Assembly (NCBI GenBank): GCA_904502105.1
Contig: CAJGDF010000083.1
Span: 1-7,500 of the forward strand
From: an uncultured Clostridia bacterium
GTDB taxonomy: Bacteria > Bacillota > Clostridia > Oscillospirales > UBA644
Direction: 5' to 3'
DNA: 7,500 nucleotides
The position numbers were made by a program, and so were the translations under genes. The first letter of the stretch is position 1. Each line of letters begins with the position of its first letter. The notes under the pieces are model-generated. The model had not been told where the DNA came from and made no database searches. It worked only from the letters and a program-made list of their open reading frames with translations. Positions 1 to 5,378 of this stretch are shown here, piece after piece.

Positions 1-1072
1 CTATACAATGTGGGGCGGCTATTACGGTCAGGGCTACTATCCGAGCAAGTTCAATTCATTCGGTCCTGCGCAGACAAAAGAAAATCAGGTCAACGTTCCC
101 ATTCTCCGTATGCTCGGCTCCGACTATATTTATCAGTATGACTACGGCTATAACGTAAACAGCAAGGGCGATTCCGGCATTATGGGCGTTATCTCTCTTG
201 AGCCTGTATATACCTCGAGAATACACGGAGGTGGGTCTGTTCCCGAATGGACCGATTGGTATCTCGATGAGAACTTCAGCGGCAACTGCATTTCGTTCGG
301 TTACGCTCAGGCAGGTCAGGAAAACAGCTTCGGCTGGCCCAATATGAAAAACGGTCTTTTCTATCAGTGCGAAAAGATGAAAGAAATGGTCGATCGCGGC
401 GAACTTGAGATCGAAACCCTCGGCGAAACGGGACGTTGGTATAAAGAAACTTACGAAACAACTCCCGCCTCGACCCTCGTTGCAGACCATGACTGGAAAA
501 ACAGCGGCAAAAAAACATGGTGGTACTGCTGTAAAAACTACCGTGTCAACTTCTACGCTGAAAACGGCAAGTTCTGGATCCGTGACTTCTATATTTTCGA
601 TGAAAATTATAAAGAAAGATATCTTGAAGGTATCTGCGATAAAGAATATCTCGAATACGATAATCTTCCCGTTATGGACGGCATGCGTTTCTGCGGCAAC
701 GGCAAACGTGCAGGTCTTTACATAAAACCGAAAGCAGACGGTACGGATAACGGTCTTGATTTCTACGATGTTAAATATTCTGAGGAAGGTACCGCTGCAA
801 TTCTCGATATAAAATATACTAATGTTGGAGATATTAAAATCGTTGCAAGTGAAGACGGAATCAAGATAACCGCCGATGAAAAAGACTTCGTTATCGAGCC
901 TGTTTGCGCTGATTTTACCGACAAATACGTAACCGCCAAAAAGGTAAATGACAACAAAGCAGAGCTTTCCGCAAACGGTTTTGACTACGGCATCGATATT
1001 CTTTGCGGAACTCTCGATGATAATCTTACCGTTAACTCCGAAAACAAAACAATTGAAATTAAGATCAAGTAA
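1..1072 (+). CDS. NodB-like protein of unknown function, upstream tandem copy (5' end outside window)
   Basis: The frame is open from the window edge: base 1 is the third base of a Gly codon, followed by Tyr-Thr-Met, and the ATG at 8 is internal. Alignment to the complete downstream copy shows that this ATG equals its residue 168, so about 166 N-terminal residues lie upstream of the window. The visible 356 residues cover the second half of the barrel-like region and the beta-rich C-terminal region. Hand alignment gives about 72 differences in 354 positions, roughly 80 % identity, without internal gaps. Blocks GETGRWYKETYETT, DHDWKNSGK and NLPVMDGMRFCG are identical in both copies. No biochemical function is known to me; it may belong to the DUF3863/DUF3864 families, which I name from memory. 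The gene ends in TAA 15 bp before the next copy, so the two are very likely co-transcribed. Confidence 0.88.
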   Translation, partial: YTMWGGYYGQGYYPSKFNSFGPAQTKENQVNVPILRMLGSDYIYQYDYGYNVNSKGDSGIMGVISLEPVYTSRIHGGGSVPEWTDWYLDENFSGNCISFGYAQAGQENSFGWPNMKNGLFYQCEKMKEMVDRGELEIETLGETGRWYKETYETTPASTLVADHDWKNSGKKTWWYCCKNYRVNFYAENGKFWIRDFYIFDENYKERYLEGICDKEYLEYDNLPVMDGMRFCGNGKRAGLYIKPKADGTDNGLDFYDVKYSEEGTAAILDIKYTNVGDIKIVASEDGIKITADEKDFVIEPVCADFTDKYVTAKKVNDNKAELSANGFDYGIDILCGTLDDNLTVNSENKTIEIKIK

Positions 1073-1073
1073 A

Positions 1074-1080
1074 AGAAGGA
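1074..1080 (+). promoter_or_regulatory. Ribosome binding site of the downstream tandem copy
   Basis: AGAAGGA lies seven bases before the ATG at 1088, inside the 15-bp gap between the tandem genes. It fixes the start and indicates independent translation initiation of the second copy from a shared transcript. Confidence 0.8.
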
Positions 1081-1087
1081 TCTTGTT

Positions 1088-2650
1088 ATGAAAAGACAAA
1101 TTGTTAACTTTATAAACTTTATCAGAGGCTGTGAGCCGAGATTTGAGATCGATCTTTTCGAAACCGTTAAAGGTCATATCGAGCTTCTTACAAAATACGG
1201 CTTCAAAGGTACGTTTCTTTTACAGTACGATGCTCTTATCAACCCCGAATATACCGATCTTATGAAAACTCTTCCTGCGGATCAGTTTGAGATCGGCGTA
1301 TGGTTTGAGACTGTTCAACCCCTCGTTGAAAACTGCGGAATGAAGTGGCGCGGACGTTTCCCCTGGGACTGGAGTGCCAACTGCGGCTTTTCTGTCGGTT
1401 ATGAAAACGATCAGAAAAAAGCAATGGTTGACGAGCTTTTCGAGAAATTCAAAGAGATCTTCGGCTATTATCCCAAGTCTTTCGGCTCATGGGCATTCGA
1501 TATCGTAACTCTTAATCATGCCAATGAAAAATACGGTCTTGATGCGGCTTGTAATTGCAAAGAACAGGTCGGCACAGACGGTTATACCATGTGGGGCGGC
1601 TATTACGGTCAGGGATATTATCCGTCTAAGTTCAATTCCTACTGTCCCGCTCAGAATAAAGAAAATCAGGTCAAGGTTCCCATTTTCCGTATGCTCGGTT
1701 CCGACTTCCTTTATCAGTATGACTTCGGTCATAATATAAACAGTCAGGGCGAAAACTGTCGTATGGGCGTTATTTCTCTTGAACCTGACTATGCTTCAAG
1801 GATAAACGGAGGCGGATCTGTTCCCGAATGGATCGACTGGTATATTGATAACAATTTCAGCGGCAACTGCCTCTCTTTCGGCTACGCTCAGGCAGGTCAA
1901 GAGAATGACTTCTTCTGGCACAGGATCAAGGACGGTCTGCGCTATCAATGCGAAAAAATGAAAAAGCTGGTTGAAGAGGGTAAGCTTGAGGTTGAAACTC
2001 TCGGAGAAACAGGTCGTTGGTATAAAGAAACTTATGAAACAACAGCGGCAGCAACGCTTGTTGCCGATCATGACTGGAAAAACAGCGGCAAACGTACCTG
2101 GTGGTACTGCTGTAAAAACTACCGTGTCAACTTCTACGCCGAAAACGGCAAATTCTGGATCCGTGACCTTTATATCTTCAATGAAAAATATGAAGAAAGA
2201 TACCTTAACAATGTATGCGTAAAGGATTATCTTGAGTATGACAATCTTCCTGTAATGGACGGTATGCGCTTCTGCGGTAGCGGCAAACGTGCAGGTCTTT
2301 ACATAAAACCGAAAGCCGACGGAAAGGATAAAGGTCTTGATTTTTACGATGTCAAATATTCCGAGGACGGAACATCTGCAATTCTCGATATTAAATACAC
2401 TCCGATCGGTGATGTTAAGATCATTGCAAGCGAAGACGGTATCAGGATAACTGCCGAAGAAAAAGATTTCGTTATCGAACCCGTTTGCGCTGATTTTACA
2501 GATAAATTCGTAACTTGCAAGAAAGCTGATGACAACAGAGCAGAGCTTTCCGCAAACGGTTTTAACTACGGCATCGATGTTCTTTGCGGAACACTCGGCG
2601 ACGACTTTACCGTAGCATCCGAAAACAAAATTATTGAAGTTAAATTATAA
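1088..2650 (+). CDS. NodB-like (polysaccharide deacetylase-fold) protein of unknown function, downstream tandem copy
   Basis: This is a complete 520-residue protein with no signal peptide or membrane segment, so probably cytoplasmic. The start ATG has AGAAGGA at 1074-1080, seven bases upstream. Residues 27-50 (helix ending LLTKYGFK, then GTFLLQYDAL) resemble the first strand and helix of NodB-type deacetylases, FEIGVWFE (67-74) sits where the HEIG strand is expected, and GYYPKSFGSW (126-135) resembles the following G-x-x-P strand. The usual Asp-Asp and HxxxH metal ligands are not apparent, so classical deacetylase activity is doubtful. Residues 168-330 carry a family-specific core (MWGGYYGQGYY, FRMLGSD, SLEP, GYAQAGQEN, GETGRWYKETYETT). 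From about 335 the pattern is beta-rich, with WWYCCKNYRVNFYAENG and repeated strand-turn units up to 520. A carbohydrate-active or carbohydrate-binding role is an inference. The family name DUF3863/DUF3864 is from memory and unchecked. Confidence 0.9.
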   Translation: MKRQIVNFINFIRGCEPRFEIDLFETVKGHIELLTKYGFKGTFLLQYDALINPEYTDLMKTLPADQFEIGVWFETVQPLVENCGMKWRGRFPWDWSANCGFSVGYENDQKKAMVDELFEKFKEIFGYYPKSFGSWAFDIVTLNHANEKYGLDAACNCKEQVGTDGYTMWGGYYGQGYYPSKFNSYCPAQNKENQVKVPIFRMLGSDFLYQYDFGHNINSQGENCRMGVISLEPDYASRINGGGSVPEWIDWYIDNNFSGNCLSFGYAQAGQENDFFWHRIKDGLRYQCEKMKKLVEEGKLEVETLGETGRWYKETYETTAAATLVADHDWKNSGKRTWWYCCKNYRVNFYAENGKFWIRDLYIFNEKYEERYLNNVCVKDYLEYDNLPVMDGMRFCGSGKRAGLYIKPKADGKDKGLDFYDVKYSEDGTSAILDIKYTPIGDVKIIASEDGIRITAEEKDFVIEPVCADFTDKFVTCKKADDNRAELSANGFNYGIDVLCGTLGDDFTVASENKIIEVKL

Positions 2651-2659
2651 TAATATAAT

Positions 2660-2689
2660 TGGCATCGGCTCCGTCAGGAGTCGATGCCA
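2660..2689 (+). terminator. Long intergenic hairpin, possible terminator of the tandem genes
   Basis: The arms 2660-2672 and 2677-2689 pair over 13 bp with one G-T wobble and enclose a 4-base GTCA loop. The position, ten bases after the stop at 2650, suits a transcription terminator. A T-run does not follow directly, however: the nearest is the T6 at 2706-2711, seventeen bases later, which also serves as the spacer before the next gene's ATG. It may act as a terminator, an mRNA-stabilising 3' end, or a partial attenuator for the downstream gene. Confidence 0.5.
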
Positions 2690-2697
2690 TATCAACA

Positions 2698-2705
2698 GAA
2701 AAAGG
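2698..2705 (+). promoter_or_regulatory. Ribosome binding site deciding the DNA glycosylase start
   Basis: GAAAAAGG is followed by six T and ATG at 2712. It favours this ATG over an in-frame TTG at 2634, which would lie inside the preceding gene and translate through the hairpin. Confidence 0.75.
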
Positions 2706-2711
2706 TTTTTT

Positions 2712-3197
2712 ATGTTTATTATTCATCCGTTCGAGGCTTTTTGCGGACACGATCCGAAAATTCTGATCTTAGGCTCGTTCCCTTCCGTTAAATCAAGAGA
2801 AAATAATTTTTTCTACGGTCATCCGCAGAACCGTTTCTGGAAAGTTATATCTGCGGTCGTAAATTGCCCAATACCAACCGATGTTGAAGCAAAAAAACAA
2901 ATGCTTGACCGCTACGGTATAGCTTTGTGGGATTCGATCCATTCCTGCGAAATAACAGGTTCTTCCGACAGTTCCATAAAGAACGTAACGCCAAACGATA
3001 TCCGCCCTATACTTGAAAAATATGATATAAAAGCAATTTTTGCAAACGGAAAAACATCGGGGATGTATTATGAAAAATATATCGAGCCCATCTGCGGTGT
3101 TAAAGCCACTGTTTTGCCTTCAACAAGTCCCGCAAATGCGGCCTGGTCGGTTCAGCGGCTTGCCGAAGAGTACAGCGTTATACTTAAATACCTTTAA
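2712..3197 (+). CDS. Hypoxanthine/deoxyinosine-DNA glycosylase (UDG superfamily, family 6-like)
   Basis: The 161-residue cytoplasmic protein matches the small single-domain uracil-DNA-glycosylase superfamily members that excise hypoxanthine (deaminated adenine) from DNA to start base excision repair. Visible motifs are ILGSFPSV (19-26), YGHPQNRFW (35-43), ALWD (71-74), a FANGKTS segment (110-116) that fits the central strand, and LPSTSPAN (135-142), the substrate-binding loop near the C-terminus. The GHPxNxFW and LPSTSPAN blocks are typical of the family 6 group. From memory, the Asn in the first block (N40 here) corresponds to the catalytic Asn of the characterised Methanosarcina enzyme. The length is normal for the family. 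The start is set by the ribosome binding site at 2698-2705. The gene converges on the membrane peptidase-like gene, with a 4-bp overlap of stop codons at TTAA. Confidence 0.88.
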   Translation: MFIIHPFEAFCGHDPKILILGSFPSVKSRENNFFYGHPQNRFWKVISAVVNCPIPTDVEAKKQMLDRYGIALWDSIHSCEITGSSDSSIKNVTPNDIRPILEKYDIKAIFANGKTSGMYYEKYIEPICGVKATVLPSTSPANAAWSVQRLAEEYSVILKYL

Positions 3198-3898
3198 AAG
3201 ATACCGACCGAAACCGCCGCGTAATAACAGATAAACAAAAACGGAGATAACGGATATCTTATTTCGGAAAACGGAACAGGTCTTTTTTGCTTTTTTGCAA
3301 TAATATAATTCGGTAAAATATAAAAAAGAATAGCCGCAAGCTCGGCTGCCGCAAGAATAAGCGCCCCGCCGAAAATACCGGAGGAAGCCCAGAGCATCGT
3401 CACCAGTATTATGTTGCCTTTGTCAGCTTTTTCTGCGCCGATTTTTACCGATATTAAATTGATAAGCATCATTATCGCAAATCCGAAAATTCCGCCGACG
3501 GCAAATGTTAAAAGCGGCCAGAAAGCACCTTCTGTTAAACATTGAGCGATCATTCTTGCCGTGATGCAAAAGCCCGTTAAAATAATGCCGATAAGCGGTA
3601 TAAAGCTGTTTAACGTATCACAGATACAAACGGTAACAGCCGCCGGTATCATTATCAAAACAAAAATATCGCAAGCAGTTATATCAAAAAATGCGAACGA
3701 CACACCTGCCGCGATGCCGAAAAGTGCCGCCGCGGTGTATATCCACGGAGAAGATGCTTTTGCGGACGGGAATGTATCCGAGAGAAGATCTTTTCTATAT
3801 AATGTATTGTAAAAAGGAACGGAGCCGATTGCTGTGGCAAAACAAAAAAAGACGACCGCAGCAAATATTGCCTTTGTGTATATATCGGGAAATGGCAT
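3194..3898 (-). CDS. Type IV prepilin peptidase-like (A24 family) membrane protein, probably inactive
   Basis: The 234-residue, strongly hydrophobic protein has about six to seven membrane segments. A24 proteases cleave leader peptides of type IV pilins and related secretion pseudopilins at the inner face of the membrane, using two Asp residues. The family is recognised by D94 in CDTLNSFIPLIGIILTGF (first catalytic Asp, followed by the usual IP turn and a membrane helix), by the GNIILVTMLWASSG segment (161-174) at the place of the second GD-x-K motif, and by the C-terminal RYPLSPFLF, which matches the usual IPFGPFL ending. In the second motif the Asp is Asn (N162, codon AAC on the minus strand, bases 3413-3415) and the Lys is Ile, so activity is doubtful. 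It lacks the N-terminal methyltransferase domain. ATG at 3898 is preferred over the in-frame TTG at 3910 because that TTG overlaps the GGAG at 3905-3908. No pilin or secretion genes are nearby. Confidence 0.72.
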   Translation of the reverse strand: MPFPDIYTKAIFAAVVFFCFATAIGSVPFYNTLYRKDLLSDTFPSAKASSPWIYTAAALFGIAAGVSFAFFDITACDIFVLIMIPAAVTVCICDTLNSFIPLIGIILTGFCITARMIAQCLTEGAFWPLLTFAVGGIFGFAIMMLINLISVKIGAEKADKGNIILVTMLWASSGIFGGALILAAAELAAILFYILPNYIIAKKQKRPVPFSEIRYPLSPFLFICYYAAVSVGIF

Positions 3899-3904
3899 AG
3901 GTTT

Positions 3905-3908
3905 CTCC
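3905..3908 (-). promoter_or_regulatory. Ribosome binding site deciding the start of the A24-like gene
   Basis: On the minus strand GGAG is followed by six bases and then ATG at 3898. An in-frame TTG (3908-3910) overlaps this site and is therefore unlikely to be the start. Confidence 0.8.
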
Positions 3909-3928
3909 AAAAACAGTAATTTTATTAA

Positions 3929-3957
3929 AGTATACCACGTTTTGTTTTTTTAGTCAA
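3929..3957 (-). promoter_or_regulatory. Promoter of the A24-like gene
   Basis: On the minus strand TTGACT (3952-3957) and TATACT (3929-3934) are separated by exactly 17 bp, a strong vegetative sigma-factor promoter. Transcription should start near 3922 and leave a leader of roughly 20-25 bases before the ATG at 3898. Confidence 0.85.
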
Positions 3958-3976
3958 TAAAAATATTAAAAACCTC

Positions 3977-4005
3977 TTGAAAAACATAAAATAATGTAGT
4001 ATAAT
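3977..4005 (+). promoter_or_regulatory. Promoter of the cysM operon
   Basis: TTGAAA (3977-3982) and a consensus TATAAT (4000-4005) are separated by 17 bp. Transcription is expected near 4012, leaving about 63 bases of leader before the cysM ATG. The -35 element lies 19 bp from the divergent -35, so one regulator could act on both. The region is very AT-rich and shows no clear inverted-repeat operator. Confidence 0.88.
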
Positions 4006-4030
4006 AAATATATAATTTTTGTGTTTTACA

Positions 4031-4078
4031 ATGAAAAAGTATTTATATATCATCGCAAGAAAGAAGCAAAAGTCATGA
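4031..4078 (+). CDS. Possible 15-codon leader peptide upstream of cysM
   Basis: An ATG at 4031 opens a frame encoding MKKYLYIIARKKQKS and stops at TGA 4076-4078. The stop overlaps the cysM start codon as ATGA, the arrangement typical of translational coupling. The peptide is basic and has no Cys, Met-rich or other obvious amino-acid-sensing run. No ribosome binding site precedes it, and the AT-rich leader makes a chance ORF plausible. The overlap and a start about 19 bases after the predicted transcription start are the only support. Confidence 0.3.
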   Translation: MKKYLYIIARKKQKS

Positions 4079-4968
4079 ACAACAATATCCTTTCTGCTAT
4101 CGGCAATACTCCGATGGTCAGAATCAACAATCTTTCACCCAATCCCAACGTTGAGATCTTTGCAAAGCTTGAAGGCTTTAACCCTACCGGAAGCATCAAA
4201 GACAGAATTGCGCTCAAAATGATCGATCAGGCAGAAACAGAGGGTAAGCTGAAGCCCGGCGCAACTATTATTGAGGCAACATCCGGCAATACCGGTATTG
4301 CACTTGCAATGATCGGCAGAGTTCGCGGATATAAGGTGGAGATCGTTATGTCAAGCGCAGTTTCCGTTGAACGCCAGAAGATAATCAAGGCTTTCGGCGG
4401 TTCCGTTGTTTTAACAGATCCCACAAAGGGCACAGACGGCGCAATAACCGAATGCCGCCGCAGAGTTGAAGCTGAGCCTGATAAATATTTCCATCCCGAC
4501 CAGTTTTCCAATATATATAATAAGCTTGCCCATTATAAAACAACTGCCGAAGAAATCTGGCGTCAGATGGAGGGCAAGATAACTCATTTTGTCTCCGCGC
4601 TCGGAACTTCGGGCACTATTATGGGCGTAGGTATGGGTCTTAAAGAAAACGATCCCAAGATCAAGGTAATTGAGGCACAGCCCGTTCGCGGCCACTATAT
4701 CCAGGGTCTTAAAAATATGCAGGAGGCTATCGTTCCCTCTATCTACCGCCCCGAACTTATTGATGAACATATTATGATAGACACTGAGGAGGCTTTCGCC
4801 GTCGCAAGACGTATCGTTTCCGAAGAAGGTATATTTGTCGGCATGTCGTCGGGTGCGGCGATGCTTGCGGCTATTGATGTTGCAAAGAGAATAGAAAAAG
4901 GCCGTATTGTTGTTATTTTCCCCGACAGAGGCGAAAAATATCTCAGTACAACGCTTTTCGGTGATTGA
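4075..4968 (+). CDS. cysM: Cysteine synthase, CysM type (PLP-dependent)
   Basis: The 297-residue cytoplasmic fold-type II PLP enzyme makes cysteine from an activated serine (O-acetylserine) and sulfide, or thiosulfate in classical CysM enzymes. Visible features are IGNTPMV (9-15), the PLP Lys K42 in NPTGSIKDR, the substrate loop EATSGNTGIALAMI (67-80), the phosphate-cradling GTSGTIMG (177-184), SSGAA (258-262) and the C-terminal DRGEKYLSTTLFGD. The segments LEGFNPTGS, AHYKTTAEEIW, ITHFVSALGTSGT and the C-terminal block match CysM more closely than CysK, and length fits CysM (about 300). It may therefore be annotated cysK elsewhere. The in-frame GTG at 4021 is a less likely start; ATG at 4075 has a modest AGAAAG (4058-4063) upstream and gives the family's normal N-terminus. 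It is the first large gene after the promoter at 3977-4005, with no T-box or riboswitch in its short leader. Confidence 0.93.
   Translation: MNNNILSAIGNTPMVRINNLSPNPNVEIFAKLEGFNPTGSIKDRIALKMIDQAETEGKLKPGATIIEATSGNTGIALAMIGRVRGYKVEIVMSSAVSVERQKIIKAFGGSVVLTDPTKGTDGAITECRRRVEAEPDKYFHPDQFSNIYNKLAHYKTTAEEIWRQMEGKITHFVSALGTSGTIMGVGMGLKENDPKIKVIEAQPVRGHYIQGLKNMQEAIVPSIYRPELIDEHIMIDTEEAFAVARRIVSEEGIFVGMSSGAAMLAAIDVAKRIEKGRIVVIFPDRGEKYLSTTLFGD
4960..4965 (+). promoter_or_regulatory. Ribosome binding site within the end of cysM
   Basis: GGTGAT, complementary to the 16S rRNA tail, lies five bases before the ATG at 4971 and overlaps the final codons of cysM. It supports ATG 4971 over the in-frame TTG at 4965 and suggests coupled translation. 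Confidence 0.55.
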
Positions 4969-4970
4969 CA

Positions 4971-5354
4971 ATGACAAAAAAGAGAACTGCTTTGATCAAT
5001 AATTTGATTATGGGTACGACTTTTTTCGTACTCTCGGCGGTTCTCTTTCTTTTTTCGTTGAATTATCCCGACAGTACGGAGCTGATGGATTTTTCGGGTT
5101 CCGACAAAGTGGTGTTTTCTGTTGTCCCCGAAAATAAATACGTTCCGATAGACAAAGCCACTCTTTTCTCCGCAGCGGATTACGAAAAAATACCGCTCTA
5201 TTATGCGGAACACAGTAAAAAATGGCATATTTCAAAGGAATGTCAATATATCCGCAACAGTAAAAACGTAAAATTTACAGACTATCATACGGCGATTTCA
5301 TTCGGGCTTTCGGCTTGCTCGGCATGCGGTTATCCCGATGAATTACCCGATTAA
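4971..5354 (+). CDS. Small membrane-anchored protein with His/Cys zinc-site-like C-terminus
   Basis: A 127-residue protein starts two bases after the cysM stop, so the pair is almost certainly co-transcribed. A short basic N-terminus (TKKR) precedes one hydrophobic segment at about 11-30, giving a single-pass anchor with residues 32-127 predicted outside the membrane. The C-terminal 50 residues contain WHISKEC (85-91) and CSAC (116-119), with a conserved-looking AISFG turn between. This H-x4-C ... C-x2-C pattern is that of small Ada-type zinc-site domains often appended to secreted or membrane proteins in Firmicutes, where YHxxxC and GxxPCxxC are usual. No enzymatic motif is visible. Function is unknown; metal binding is inferred from ligand spacing. 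An alternative is a disulfide-stabilised surface domain. Confidence 0.75.
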   Translation: MTKKRTALINNLIMGTTFFVLSAVLFLFSLNYPDSTELMDFSGSDKVVFSVVPENKYVPIDKATLFSAADYEKIPLYYAEHSKKWHISKECQYIRNSKNVKFTDYHTAISFGLSACSACGYPDELPD

Positions 5355-5365
5355 AATAAAATTAC

Positions 5366-5370
5366 AGGAG
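5366..5370 (+). promoter_or_regulatory. Ribosome binding site deciding the SASA esterase start
   Basis: AGGAG lies eight bases before ATG 5379. The in-frame GTG at 5370 overlaps this site and is rejected as a start. Confidence 0.85.
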
Positions 5371-5378
5371 TGTTTGAG

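Larger units (their letters stand above)
1..2650 (+). repeat. Tandem gene duplication, period about 1.58 kb
   Basis: Bases 8-1072 recur at 1589-2650 with a constant offset of 1581 bp, dropping to 1578 at the stop because the first copy has one more C-terminal codon. Divergence is uneven: 518-558 and 2099-2139 are identical over 41 bases, and 701-735 and 2282-2316 over 35 bases, while other stretches differ every few bases, mostly at third positions. This is an old direct duplication with possible local gene conversion. The first copy runs off the window, so further copies upstream cannot be excluded. Confidence 0.9.

Noticed and set aside
56..1177. Long minus-strand open frame of 373 codons opposite the first tandem copy
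   Set aside because: It lies antisense to a clearly conserved gene, its translation has no recognisable family, and the equivalent frame is interrupted in the second copy at 1589-2650, so it is not conserved.
2634..2711. TTG-initiated 26-residue extension of the DNA glycosylase
   Set aside because: It would start inside the previous gene, has no ribosome binding site, runs through the hairpin, and adds residues foreign to the family.
3198..3250. Intrinsic terminator after the DNA glycosylase
   Set aside because: No stable GC hairpin with a T-run was found; the stretch is the coding end of the opposite gene.
4012..4074. T-box, S-box or other riboswitch in the cysM leader
   Set aside because: The leader is only about 63 bases, AT-rich, with no T-box consensus or terminator/antiterminator hairpins.
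4411..5228. Two overlapping minus-strand frames opposite cysM and the small membrane protein
   Set aside because: They are shadows of well-supported plus-strand genes; their translations show no domain, and no promoter is seen for them.
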